Origin: Streptomyces alboflavus
Lineage (GTDB): Bacteria > Actinomycetota > Actinomycetes > Streptomycetales > Streptomycetaceae
DNA length: 64,000 nucleotides
Assembly (NCBI RefSeq): GCF_000716675.1
Contig: NZ_JNXT01000059.1
Span: 1 to 64,000 of the forward strand
Direction: 5' to 3'
Below the pieces are notes generated by a model. It did no database searches and was not told the origin of the DNA. It saw only the letters and a list, made by a program, of their open reading frames with translations. Position 1 is the first letter of the stretch. The number at the start of each line of letters is the position of its first letter. The position numbers and the translations under genes are program-made. This document shows, one piece after another, positions 44,383 through 52,612 of this stretch.

Positions 44383-44490
44383 GGCGCCAGACAGCGTACG
44401 CCGCCGATGACCACTCGCGACACCCCGGTTCGCCGAGCTCTGTCCGGTTTCACGCCGACGCCCCGCGCGTGCGCCTCGGCCACCCCCGCG

Positions 44491-45105
44491 CTACACGCGC
44501 AGCAGCGGCACCATGACCTGGTCGATCAGGCTGATGAATTCCTCGTCCGTCCATTCGCTCCCGCACACCTTGGAGCGATACATCATCATCGCCGGAATCA
44601 CATCGCAGACGAATGGATCCGTCGCTCCGGAACGCACCTCTCCGCGCTCCATTCCGCGCCGCATGACCTCTCTGATGAGTTCCACACTCGGTTCGATGAC
44701 ACCTTCGACGATCACTCCATGGAAACGCTCCGCGGTTGCCGTGTCGCACTCGTGAAGAACAGCCATGAGCGCATAGCCGGGGCGTGACGTCATGGCCGTA
44801 CGCATCTGACGGCACAGTTGCAGCAGGTCCTCCCGGACGCTTCCGTGATCCGGAACGCCCACCAGGTCCGGCAGCCCGGCCTGCAGCGCGTCCACGACGA
44901 GGTCCTCCTTGGACGGCCAGCGCCGGTACACCGCGGCCTTGCCCGTCTGGGCACCCGCGGCCACGCCCTCCATCGTCAGCCCGCTCCAGCCGACCGTACT
45001 GAGCTGCTCCAGCGCGGACTCAAGAATCGCGCGCTCCAGCACGGGGCCTCGGCGGCGCGAGGAGACCGCCTGCGTGGAGGCAGCCGTCCAACGCGAAGTA
45101 ACCAT
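44491..45105 (-). CDS. TetR-family repressor of the adjacent MFS pump
   Basis: The 204-residue protein has an N-terminal TetR helix-turn-helix (about 25-70; LSTVGWSGLTMEGVAAGAQTGKAAVYRRWPSKEDLV) and a C-terminal helical ligand domain of the TetR_C type (EEFISLIDQVMVPLLRV). ATG 45105 has GGAGA eight nt upstream. It is divergent from an MFS drug-efflux gene, with two copies of the AGTGAACG...CGTTCACT operator between them, one near each start. The simplest model is ligand-relieved repression of both genes. Confidence 0.93.
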   Translation of the reverse strand: MVTSRWTAASTQAVSSRRRGPVLERAILESALEQLSTVGWSGLTMEGVAAGAQTGKAAVYRRWPSKEDLVVDALQAGLPDLVGVPDHGSVREDLLQLCRQMRTAMTSRPGYALMAVLHECDTATAERFHGVIVEGVIEPSVELIREVMRRGMERGEVRSGATDPFVCDVIPAMMMYRSKVCGSEWTDEEFISLIDQVMVPLLRV

Positions 45106-45139
45106 CTACACATCTCCGTTGAGCAATCAAGGCAGTTCC

Positions 45140-45159
45140 AGTGAACGCTTGCGTTCACT
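45140..45159. promoter_or_regulatory. TetR operator 1 (repressor-proximal)
   Basis: AGTGAACGCTTGCGTTCACT is a perfect 9-2-9 palindrome, 34 bp before the TetR start codon, likely controlling the repressor's own promoter. Confidence 0.88.
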
Positions 45160-45188
45160 GTCAGGGTTTCACTACCGTAGACCGCGAC

Positions 45189-45208
45189 AGTGAACGTATG
45201 CGTTCACT
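45189..45208. promoter_or_regulatory. TetR operator 2 (pump-proximal)
   Basis: AGTGAACGTATGCGTTCACT is an 8-4-8 palindrome nearly identical to operator 1, 23 bp before the MFS start. The operator centres are 49 bp apart. Confidence 0.88.
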
Positions 45209-45231
45209 AACGCACTTGTGGGGGACCCATA

Positions 45232-46788
45232 GTGACAACCTCTCAGTTAAATCAAGATCAGAAGCCAGGTGCGGCCCGCCGAGAAGGCCGACCCGGCATA
45301 GCGCTCACCATCATCGCTGCCTGTCAACTCATGGTGGTCCTGGACGCGACGATTGTGAACATCGCGCTCCCGCACATTCAGGACGCGCTCAAGTTCTCCA
45401 CGACAGACCTCACTTGGGTCGTGAGTGCGTACACCCTCACCTTCGGCGGCCTGCTGCTTCTCGGTGGCCGCGCCGGTGACATCCTCGGTCGCCGACGGGT
45501 CTTCATGACCGGCATCCTGCTCTTCACCCTCGCCTCGCTGCTCGGCGGATTCGCCCAGGAGCCCTGGCAGTTGCTGGCGGCACGCGCCCTGCAGGGCGTC
45601 GGTGGCGCGATCGCGTCGCCCACGTCACTCGCGTTGATCACGACGACGTTCCCCGAAGGCCCCGAACGGAATCGCGCGTTCGGTGTCTTCGCAGCCGTAT
45701 CCGCCGGTGGCGGCGCGATCGGCCTGCTGGCGGGCGGCATGCTCACCGAGTGGCTGGACTGGCGCTGGGTGCTGTTCGTGAACGTGCCCATCGGCGTGCT
45801 GATCGCCTTCCTCACCCCGCTCTACATCAGTGAGTCCGAGCGCCATCCCGGCCGGTTCGACTTCGTGGGCGCGCTGACCTCGACCGCCGGCATGGCCGCG
45901 CTCGTCTACGGCTTCATCCGGGCCTCCGAGGACGGCTGGCGCGACGGTCTGACCCTGGGGTCCTTCGGCGCGGCGGTCGTGCTGCTCGCCGCCTTCGTCC
46001 TGATCGAGAGCCGGGCGAAGGAACCGATCACACCACTGAAGATGTTCGCCGACCGCAACCGGTCGGGCACCTACGTGATCATGCTCAGCCTGGCCGCCGC
46101 CATGTTCGGCATGTTCTTCTTCATCGTGCTCTTCGTCCAGAACGTGTTGAGCTACACCCCCATCGAAGCCGGCCTCGCCTTCCTCCCTGTGACGGTCGCG
46201 ATCGTGATCGGCGCGGGTCTGTCGCAGCGGTTCCTGCCGGTTCTCGGGCCCAAGCCGTTCATGGTGACCGGCTCCGCCATCGTCGCCCTCGGCCTTGGGT
46301 GGCAGACGTTCATCACTCCGGACAGCTCGTACGTCAGCGGGGTCCTCGGGCCGATGGTCCTGTTCGGCTTCGGCATGGGTCTCAACTTCGTGACGCTCAC
46401 ACTGACCGCGGTGTCAGGCGTCGCGGTGCACGAGGCGGGAGCGGCGTCCGGACTGCTCAACGCGACGCAGCAGGTGGGCGGTTCGCTGGGCCTGTCCATC
46501 CTGACGACGGTCTTCGGCACGGCGAGCCGGGACGAGGCCAAGGAACAGGTCCCGGACTTCATGGCGAAGGCCTCGCCGGAGCAGAAGGCCGAGTTCGCCA
46601 AATCGGGAGAGCTTCCCGCTCCCTGGGGCCACGAGGTGCTGTCCACCGGCATCTCCACGGCCTTCCTGCCGGCTGTCGGCATGGCCGTACTCGCCCTGGT
46701 CACGGCCTTGCTCGTGATCCGGGTGCGCAAGAGCGACCTGGACGCACTCTCCGGTACGGCGAGCGCGGCAGGTCCAGCGGGGGGCTGA
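45232..46788 (+). CDS. MFS multidrug efflux transporter (DHA2, 14-helix), TTA codon at position 6
   Basis: The 518-residue pump has about 14 membrane helices and DHA2 signatures: LDATIVNIALPHIQDAL (motif D1), GRAGDILGRRRVF (motif A) and LGGAIASPTSLALI-like motif C region (GAIGLLAGGMLTEW). It exports hydrophobic drugs in exchange for protons. Start GTG 45232 has GGGGGA six nt upstream. Codon 6 (45247-45249) is TTA, so synthesis should depend on the developmental bldA tRNA. Expression is also controlled by the divergent TetR through operator 2. The first ~25 bases are less GC-rich than the rest. Confidence 0.93.
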   Translation: MTTSQLNQDQKPGAARREGRPGIALTIIAACQLMVVLDATIVNIALPHIQDALKFSTTDLTWVVSAYTLTFGGLLLLGGRAGDILGRRRVFMTGILLFTLASLLGGFAQEPWQLLAARALQGVGGAIASPTSLALITTTFPEGPERNRAFGVFAAVSAGGGAIGLLAGGMLTEWLDWRWVLFVNVPIGVLIAFLTPLYISESERHPGRFDFVGALTSTAGMAALVYGFIRASEDGWRDGLTLGSFGAAVVLLAAFVLIESRAKEPITPLKMFADRNRSGTYVIMLSLAAAMFGMFFFIVLFVQNVLSYTPIEAGLAFLPVTVAIVIGAGLSQRFLPVLGPKPFMVTGSAIVALGLGWQTFITPDSSYVSGVLGPMVLFGFGMGLNFVTLTLTAVSGVAVHEAGAASGLLNATQQVGGSLGLSILTTVFGTASRDEAKEQVPDFMAKASPEQKAEFAKSGELPAPWGHEVLSTGISTAFLPAVGMAVLALVTALLVIRVRKSDLDALSGTASAAGPAGG

Positions 46789-46799
46789 CGGGGGCCGTG

Positions 46800-46839
46800 T
46801 GTGCCGGGCCGTTCGCGACGGCGAGACCGGCCCGGCACA
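46800..46839. terminator. Terminator after the MFS gene
   Basis: TGTGCCGGGCCG (46800-46811) pairs perfectly with CGGCCCGGCACA (46828-46839) around a 16-nt loop, between the convergent MFS and ADP-ribosylglycohydrolase genes. Confidence 0.88.
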
Positions 46840-46913
46840 TACGTTGGTCAGCTCACCTCTGAGGGCGCGCGTCAGCGGTCCTCAGCGTACGAATCACCGG
46901 CCTGCTCCGGCCC

Positions 46914-47840
46914 TCAGGCAGCAGCCACCGGTACCCAGGCGGGCAGCGGCTCGGTCCGCTCCAGCCATGCGGCCGGAGGCGCCCCGTCGGCGTCAGCACC
47001 GGCACCGGCCCCCGCGGCGACGACCCCACCCACGATCGCGCACGTGGTGTCCATGTCACCACCCACCCGCACGGTCGCCCAGAAGCCCGTTTCGTAGTCG
47101 CCGAGCGCGCGTGCCGCAGACCACAGCGCGAACGGCACCGTGTCGTGCGCCGTCGTGCGGCGCCCGCACCCCAGCACCGCCGCCACCGTCCCGGCGTCCC
47201 CGTAGTCGAGCATGTCCCGGGCCCTGCGCAGCCCGGCGCCCACAGCGCTGCGAGGTACGAGATCGATGACCCCGTCGAGCAGCGCCTTGGGAGTCGGCGG
47301 CCCCGCGGGGTCGGCGGCCAGCGCGGCCGCGGCGGCCACCGCCATCGCCCCTACGACGGCCTCGCGATGCTGGTGGGTCGGGTAGGCCGAGATCTCCGCC
47401 TGGTGGGTCGCCTGCTCCGGGTCGTCGGCGTACCAGGCGCCGAGCGGAGCGATCCGCATGGACGCGCCGTTGCCCCATGACCCCTGCCCCTTGAACAGGG
47501 CGGAGGACAGCTCCCGCCAGTCCCCGCCGTCCCGGATCCGGCCGAGCAGCTGGTTCACGGCGGGGCCGTACCCCCGCTCGACGTGGTGGTGCTCGGCGAA
47601 GGAGCGGGCCAGCTCGTCCTGGTCGATCCTGCCGTGGGCGGCGAGGACGGACAGCACGGAGCAGGCCATCTCGGTGTCATCGGTCCAGGGCCAGGGGCCC
47701 TCGGGCAGCTCGCGCCGCTTGAGCAGTGGGTAGTGCGCGGGCTTGAAGAACTGGGAGCCCAGCGCGTCTCCCACCGCAAGACCACGCAGGCTGGCGAGGG
47801 CGCGGTCCAGGCGCTGGTCTGGAGAGAGGTCAGCGGTCAT
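46914..47840 (-). CDS. ADP-ribosylglycohydrolase family protein
   Basis: The 308-residue protein belongs to the DraG/ARH family, which removes ADP-ribose from proteins or nucleic acids using two magnesium ions. Metal-binding motifs are seen at GLAVGDALG, WTDDTEMA (residues about 51-58) and GGDMDTTCAIVGG (about 261-273). The C-terminus is Ala/Gly-rich. It is the last gene of a run ABC-F, histidine phosphatase, ADP-ribosylglycohydrolase, with only 12 bp to the phosphatase gene. The target is not identifiable. Confidence 0.92.
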   Translation of the reverse strand: MTADLSPDQRLDRALASLRGLAVGDALGSQFFKPAHYPLLKRRELPEGPWPWTDDTEMACSVLSVLAAHGRIDQDELARSFAEHHHVERGYGPAVNQLLGRIRDGGDWRELSSALFKGQGSWGNGASMRIAPLGAWYADDPEQATHQAEISAYPTHQHREAVVGAMAVAAAAALAADPAGPPTPKALLDGVIDLVPRSAVGAGLRRARDMLDYGDAGTVAAVLGCGRRTTAHDTVPFALWSAARALGDYETGFWATVRVGGDMDTTCAIVGGVVAAGAGAGADADGAPPAAWLERTEPLPAWVPVAAA

Positions 47841-47852
47841 CGCCCTGTCACT

Positions 47853-48512
47853 CTATCCGGTGATGCCGTACGGCTCCGGCTCACGCCAGCGCTCAAACGG
47901 CCGGTCGAGTGTGTACTTGCCGTCCTCGCCGAGCAGCAGCGTCCGCGTCTCGCCGTTGCCGGGGTTGGACAGCGACTCGAACTCCGCCACCGACCAGTGG
48001 AACCAGCGCATGCAGAACAGCCGCATGGTCAGCCCATGGGTGACCAGCAGGACGTTCGGCGGGTGGTCAGGGGCCTCGAAGCTGCGGTACAGGCTCTCCA
48101 GGAAGGAGCCGACGCGGTCGTAGACGTCGGCACCGGACTCGCCCTGGGCGAAGCGGTAGAAGAAGTGGCCGTAGGCGTCGCGGTAGGCCTTCTGGAGCTT
48201 GACGTCGTCCCTGTCCTGCCAGTTCCCCCAGTCCTGCTCCCGCAGCCGCGGCTCCTCCCGCACCCGCACCCGGTCGGGGTCGAGGCGCAGGGCCCGGAAG
48301 GTCTCGTGGGTGCGGCGGTACGGCGAGACGTACACGCTCACGTGCTCCTGGCCGAACAGCTCCCGCAGATGTTTCCCGGTCTCCTCCGCCTGGCGCCACC
48401 CGGTCTCGGTGAGCGCCAGGGCATGGTCGGGCTCGCGTTCGTACACGGTGTCGTCGGCGTTGCCGGCCGACTCGCCGTGCCGGACGAGGACGATGCGCCG
48501 CGGTCGTGCCAT
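47853..48512 (-). CDS. Histidine phosphatase superfamily protein
   Basis: The 219-residue protein carries the phosphoglycerate-mutase-like signature LVRHGESAGN (catalytic His12), a second conserved histidine in LLVTHGLTMRLF, and an arginine motif SPYRRTHET. It dephosphorylates small molecules or proteins via a phosphohistidine; the substrate is unknown. Length is at the small end of the family and no cofactor-dependent mutase insertion is evident. It lies 34 bp after the ABC-F gene and 12 bp before the ADP-ribosylglycohydrolase gene, so the three are probably one transcript. Confidence 0.92.
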   Translation of the reverse strand: MARPRRIVLVRHGESAGNADDTVYEREPDHALALTETGWRQAEETGKHLRELFGQEHVSVYVSPYRRTHETFRALRLDPDRVRVREEPRLREQDWGNWQDRDDVKLQKAYRDAYGHFFYRFAQGESGADVYDRVGSFLESLYRSFEAPDHPPNVLLVTHGLTMRLFCMRWFHWSVAEFESLSNPGNGETRTLLLGEDGKYTLDRPFERWREPEPYGITG

Positions 48513-48546
48513 GGGTCGACCCTAGATCGGTGGCACCCCGGGCGGG

Positions 48547-50157
48547 TCAGGAGGGTAGCCGTCCGGACTCCATCCGGCGTATTCGTCCCGTGAAACGGCC
48601 GCGCAGGAGTCGGTCGTGCGAGACGACCACGAGAGCTCCCGTCCACTGCTCAAGGGCCTCCTCCAACTCCTCCACGAGGGCGAGCGCCAGGTGGTTGCCC
48701 GGCTCGTCGAGCAGGAGCAGGTCCGCGGGTCTGGCGAGCAGCCGGGCCAGGGCGAGCCTCCGGCGTTGTCCCGCGGAGAGCGAGCCGACGGGGACGTGGA
48801 GGTCGCGGGGGTGGAACAGGCCGTAGGAGAGCAGCAGTTCGGCCTTCTCCTCGGCGGTGAGCGGCAGGCCCTTCCCGAAGGTGTCGAGCACGCGCTCCGC
48901 CGGCCGGTGCACCGGGATCTCCTGGGCGAGGTACCCGATGCGGCCCCGGCGGACGACGGAGCCCTCGTCCGGTTCGAGCACGCCCGCCATGGTGCGCAGC
49001 AGGGTGGACTTGCCCGCGCCGTTGCCACCGTGGATGAGGAGTCGCTCGCCCGCCGCCACCGTGAGCTCCGGGACGGACAGGCGGTCCCCGACCCGGACGT
49101 CCCGCAGGGTCACCAGGTCCCCGTCCACGGCCCCGGCCTCCGGGCGGGCGGCGAAGCGCAGGGGCGCGGGCGGCTTGGGCACGGGGTGGTCGTGCAGTCG
49201 GCGCAGCCTCTCCTGCGCGTTGCGCACGCGCCCGGCGACGGAGGCCTGCACGCGGCCTCCCGCGCGGTCGTACGCCATCTTGTTGTTGTCCTTCATGCCG
49301 CGGCCGCCCGCCACGGCGTGGGCCGTGGTCGCCGCGAACTCCTCCAGCCGCCGTGTCTCCTCGCACCACTCCACATAGGCCTGCTCCCAGCGCCTTCTCG
49401 ATGCCGCACGCTCGGCCAGCAGGCCCTGATAGCCGCCCCCGTAGCGCACGACCGCGCGGCGGGCCTCGTCCACTTCGAGGATCGCGGTGGCCACGCGCTC
49501 CAGGAAGGTCCGGTCGTGCGAGACCGCGACAACCGTGCCGTGGTGCGCCAGAAGGGAGGTCTCCAGCCAGTCGAGTGCGTTCTCGTCAAGGTGGTTGGTC
49601 GGCTCGTCCAGGAACATCACTTCAGGGGCGGCGGCGATCAGGCAGGCCAGGCCGAGGCGGGCCTGCTCGCCGCCCGAGAGGCTGCCCAGCTGCCGTCCAC
49701 GGTCTATGTGGGCGAGTCCGAGGCCGTGCATGGCCTTGTCCACGCGGGCGTCGGCCTCGTATCCGCCGCGCAGTTCGAAGGCCGTGAGGAGGTCGCCGTA
49801 CTCGCTGAGCACAGCCTCGGACGCCGCGCCGAGCCCCGTCTCCAGCTCACGCAACCGGCGTTCCATGGTGCGCAGTTCGGCCAGGGCGGCGTCGATCGCG
49901 TCCCCCACGCGACGGTCTGCAGGCAGCTGCGGGGTCTGCGCGAGGAACCCCGCGCCGCCCTCCGCGACGGTGACCACGTCACCGCTGTCCGGCCGGTCCT
50001 GTCCAGCCAGGAGGCGCAGGAGTGTCGACTTCCCGGCGCCGTTCTCGCCGACGATCCCGATGCGTTCACCGGGCCGGACCGTGAAGGAGACGTCGCCGAG
50101 CAGGAGGCGGTCACCCCTGGCCTTCGTCACGCCACGTACCGAGATCTGTGTAGGCAT
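48547..50157 (-). CDS. ABC-F family ATPase, likely antibiotic-resistance (ribosome protection) type
   Basis: The 536-residue soluble protein has two ABC domains: Walker A GENGAGKST and GGNGAGKST, signatures LSGGEQ and LSAGQR, Walker B LDEPTNHLD and LDEPGNHLA. They are joined by a charged linker (about 245-330) that includes GRGMKDNNKMAYDRAGGR, expected to reach the ribosome. No membrane domain is present. Family members displace macrolides, lincosamides, streptogramins or pleuromutilins, or act as translation factors; the linker does not decide which. ATG 50157 has a G-rich ribosome site 4-8 nt upstream. A divergent TetR gene suggests drug-induced expression. Confidence 0.9.
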   Translation of the reverse strand: MPTQISVRGVTKARGDRLLLGDVSFTVRPGERIGIVGENGAGKSTLLRLLAGQDRPDSGDVVTVAEGGAGFLAQTPQLPADRRVGDAIDAALAELRTMERRLRELETGLGAASEAVLSEYGDLLTAFELRGGYEADARVDKAMHGLGLAHIDRGRQLGSLSGGEQARLGLACLIAAAPEVMFLDEPTNHLDENALDWLETSLLAHHGTVVAVSHDRTFLERVATAILEVDEARRAVVRYGGGYQGLLAERAASRRRWEQAYVEWCEETRRLEEFAATTAHAVAGGRGMKDNNKMAYDRAGGRVQASVAGRVRNAQERLRRLHDHPVPKPPAPLRFAARPEAGAVDGDLVTLRDVRVGDRLSVPELTVAAGERLLIHGGNGAGKSTLLRTMAGVLEPDEGSVVRRGRIGYLAQEIPVHRPAERVLDTFGKGLPLTAEEKAELLLSYGLFHPRDLHVPVGSLSAGQRRRLALARLLARPADLLLLDEPGNHLALALVEELEEALEQWTGALVVVSHDRLLRGRFTGRIRRMESGRLPS

Positions 50158-50214
50158 GGGCACCCCCGTTTCCGTACATGCCACTTCCACCCGCTGCGGG
50201 CAAACGCAACCCAT

Positions 50215-50259
50215 GTCGCATTACGATGAGTGTGACACAGTCGGCCGCACTAATGCAAC
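50215..50259. promoter_or_regulatory. Inverted repeat in the ABC-F/TetR divergent promoter
   Basis: GTCGCATTA (50215-50223) and TAATGCAAC (50251-50259) are inverted with one mismatch and 27 bp between them. They lie within the divergent promoter and are an AT-rich candidate binding site for the adjacent TetR protein. Confidence 0.45.
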
Positions 50260-50347
50260 AGGAGTAGCACTTGAGCGCGACACCACTCGGCGCAGCCGGG
50301 AAGACAGCCCGGCGCAGCCGGCCGGCCAGAGGAAGCGAAGGACCGAG

Positions 50348-50980
50348 ATGACGAACGAGGGCGTTCACGCCGACGAGCGACCGGCACCCGGCACACGCCG
50401 CCCCGGCGGCCGCACCGCCCGCACCCGTGCGGCGGTCCGCGACGCGGTCCTGAGCGGGCTCAGCGACCACGGCTACCCGGGCCTGACGATCGAGTACGTC
50501 GCCGAGCACTCCGGCGTGCACAAGACCACGCTGTACAGGCGCTGGGGCGGCCTGGAGGGCCTGATGGCCGACGCGCTCGACCTCGCGGGCGAGGACGCGT
50601 GGACCCCGCCGGACACCGGCAGCCTGGAAGGTGATCTGCGCGCGCTCGCGCACGAGGTCGTCGACGCGTTCGCCGACGAGTCGAAGGCCGCGGCGCCGAC
50701 TGCCTTCGTCGCCGCCTCGTTCCAGTCCCCGCGCGCGGCCGACGCCCTGCGGGCCTTCTACGCCGAGCGGTTCTCCCGCTGCGAGGCCGTGGTCACGCGA
50801 GCCGTGGAGCGGGGCGAGGCGGACCGGGACACCGACGCGGCGGCGCTCGTGCGCGCCGTCTCCGCGCCGCTGATGCTCCGCCTGTTCGTCACGCGGGAGC
50901 CGATCGACGCGGCGCTCGCCGACCAGTCGGCGGCCGTGGCACTCGCGGCCACACGCGCGGGGGCGTTCACGAGGCGCTGA
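50348..50980 (+). CDS. TetR/AcrR-family transcriptional regulator
   Basis: The 210-residue protein has a TetR DNA-binding domain (about 25-75; GLTIEYVAEHSGVHKTTLYRRWGGLEGLM) and a C-terminal TetR_C-like helical domain (AFYAERFSRCEAVVTRAVERGE). ATG 50348 has AAGGA five nt upstream. It is divergent from the ABC-F resistance gene, its likely target. A degenerate 10-bp repeat array starts inside its last codons. Confidence 0.92.
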   Translation: MTNEGVHADERPAPGTRRPGGRTARTRAAVRDAVLSGLSDHGYPGLTIEYVAEHSGVHKTTLYRRWGGLEGLMADALDLAGEDAWTPPDTGSLEGDLRALAHEVVDAFADESKAAAPTAFVAASFQSPRAADALRAFYAERFSRCEAVVTRAVERGEADRDTDAAALVRAVSAPLMLRLFVTREPIDAALADQSAAVALAATRAGAFTRR

Positions 50981-51036
50981 CTACGACTGACCACGACTGA
51001 TTGCAGCTGATTGCGGCAGATTGCGGCTGACTGCGT
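50977..51036. repeat. Six tandem 10-bp repeats after the TetR gene
   Basis: Six consecutive 10-mers of the form CTGAYTRCGR (CTGACTACGA, CTGACCACGA, CTGATTGCAG, CTGATTGCGG, CAGATTGCGG, CTGACTGCGT) begin in the TetR stop codon and end 8 bp before the convergent DUF4937 stop. Confidence 0.85.
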
Positions 51037-51044
51037 ATGTGCCC

Positions 51045-51650
51045 TCACACCGTCCACGAAGGTTCCAACTGCACGACATCCCCCGCGAGCGCCGCCACAT
51101 CCGCCTCGGTCTGCGCGCGCAGCGCGAGCCGTTCCACCCGCTCCACGCGGTACTTCCCGTGCTCGGCCGCCGACTGCCACATGGAGAGGACCAGGAACTC
51201 ATGGCCCGGGGCCTCACCGAAGAGCCCCCGGACCATGCCGGGCGAGCCCGCCATGGCAGGGTTCCAGACCTTCTCCTGCATCAGTGCGAAGTTCTCCACC
51301 CGCGCCGCATGAACGCGACAGTGCGCCACCCGGACCACGTCCGCGTCCGTGAACCGCGGCTCGAACCCCGTCTTCACGTCGAAGCGGTGGTCGAAGAGCT
51401 TGGCCTGCAGGTTCTTGTACGTGCCCACCTGCGCCGAGGCCAGCCGGTCGTGCGAGCGGGCCATGAACGAGTCGTAGAAGGCGCGGCTCTCCCAGAACGC
51501 GAAGACATGCGCCACATCCGGTCGACCGCGACTCCATCCTCCGCCCTGTCCCCGGAACCCCGGCTCCCCCAGAAGCCCCGCCCACTTTCGCTGCGCCCGC
51601 TCGAAACCCCGGCGGTCCACCACGGTGCAGCGAATCCACTTGACCAGCAC
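51045..51650 (-). CDS. DUF4937 (YdbC-like) protein
   Basis: The 201-residue protein looks like two tandem ferredoxin-like barrels of the antibiotic-monooxygenase type: first half VKWIRCTVVDRRGFERAQRKW...HVFAFWESRAFYDSFM, second half RVAHCRVHAARVENFALMQEKVWNPAM...LVLSMWQSAAEHGKY. Relatives are labelled DUF4937. Catalysis is unproved. Start GTG 51650 lacks a strong ribosome site. It sits after the arylamine N-acetyltransferase gene on the same strand with a 33-bp gap and may be co-transcribed. Confidence 0.85.
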   Translation of the reverse strand: MLVKWIRCTVVDRRGFERAQRKWAGLLGEPGFRGQGGGWSRGRPDVAHVFAFWESRAFYDSFMARSHDRLASAQVGTYKNLQAKLFDHRFDVKTGFEPRFTDADVVRVAHCRVHAARVENFALMQEKVWNPAMAGSPGMVRGLFGEAPGHEFLVLSMWQSAAEHGKYRVERVERLALRAQTEADVAALAGDVVQLEPSWTV

Positions 51651-51683
51651 CGCGCCATCGTACGGCGCGGCGCGTGGCCAGGG

Positions 51684-52505
51684 TCACGCTCCGGCGTAGT
51701 GCACCCGGATCAGCTCGGCGAACTCGTCGTCCCCCAACTCGATGCCGAACTCCCGCACGAGCGTGTGCCGCAACTCGCTTACAGGTACGTCGCGTTCGTC
51801 ACGGGAGCCGTCGGGGCGCGTGCGGGTCAGTTGCGCGCCGATCAGCCGGCACCGCACGCCGGGGGCGGCCTGTTGCAGCACCGGGCGTCGGATGAAGGGA
51901 GATTTGGGGTGAGTTGAGGTGTAGTGGTTCATCACTACGTAGTCGACGGGCAAGCACCGGGTCGTCGTGTAGGCGTAGAGGTCGAACCAACCGTCGGCGT
52001 TCTGGGTGCGAAGAACCCGCACCCCTTCCTCTTCGCTCCCGATGCCGAACCGCCACTCTCCTTGGCTTACGTCGACGCCCGTGCGCAGGGGGATCGGTTC
52101 GAGCAGTCCGTCGGCGCCGAACCCGACATCGCAGTGCCACTGTTCACCGTCGGCCTCGACGTCCAGGAGCATGTGCGTCACCGCGCGCGTGGTGGACGCT
52201 CCCGCCCTGACCCGGGCGCCGAGCCCCTTGACCGAGAAGCCGATGCGCTCCAGGGCGGCGGCGAACAGCAGGTTCTGTTCGTAGCAGTAGCCGCCGCGGC
52301 GCCGGTGCACCATCTTGTCCTGCAGTGCCGCCAGGTCCAGCAGGACCGGCTGGCCGAGCATGATCTCCAGATTCTCGAAGGGGATCGAGGCCACGTGCCC
52401 GCGGTGGAGCGCGCGCAGCGTCTCCAGGTCCGGCTTGGCCTCGCCCTCGTACCCGATCCTGGCCAAGTAGGCCTCGATGTCCAGCTCTTCCCCGTTCCAT
52501 GTCAT
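51684..52505 (-). CDS. Arylamine N-acetyltransferase
   Basis: The 273-residue enzyme transfers acetyl (or a similar acyl group) from CoA to arylamines or hydrazines. The catalytic triad is readable: Cys74 (RRGGYCYEQN), His111 (TRAVTHMLL) and Asp126 (HCDVGFG). The C-terminal third is a beta-barrel-like region (YVVMNHYTSTHPKSPF). In actinomycetes related enzymes detoxify xenobiotics or close amide bonds in natural products; no biosynthetic cluster is nearby, so detoxification is more likely. ATG 52505 begins MTWNGEELDIEAYL. Confidence 0.95.
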   Translation of the reverse strand: MTWNGEELDIEAYLARIGYEGEAKPDLETLRALHRGHVASIPFENLEIMLGQPVLLDLAALQDKMVHRRRGGYCYEQNLLFAAALERIGFSVKGLGARVRAGASTTRAVTHMLLDVEADGEQWHCDVGFGADGLLEPIPLRTGVDVSQGEWRFGIGSEEEGVRVLRTQNADGWFDLYAYTTTRCLPVDYVVMNHYTSTHPKSPFIRRPVLQQAAPGVRCRLIGAQLTRTRPDGSRDERDVPVSELRHTLVREFGIELGDDEFAELIRVHYAGA

Positions 52506-52612
52506 GGGGGCAATGATCGCAGGCGATCCGAAGGGTTCACGGCACCGATGTCAGCGGCAGGCCTTAGCGTGGTCGTAGCACTGACAACGCACGAAGACCC
52601 AGGGGGAGTTCG

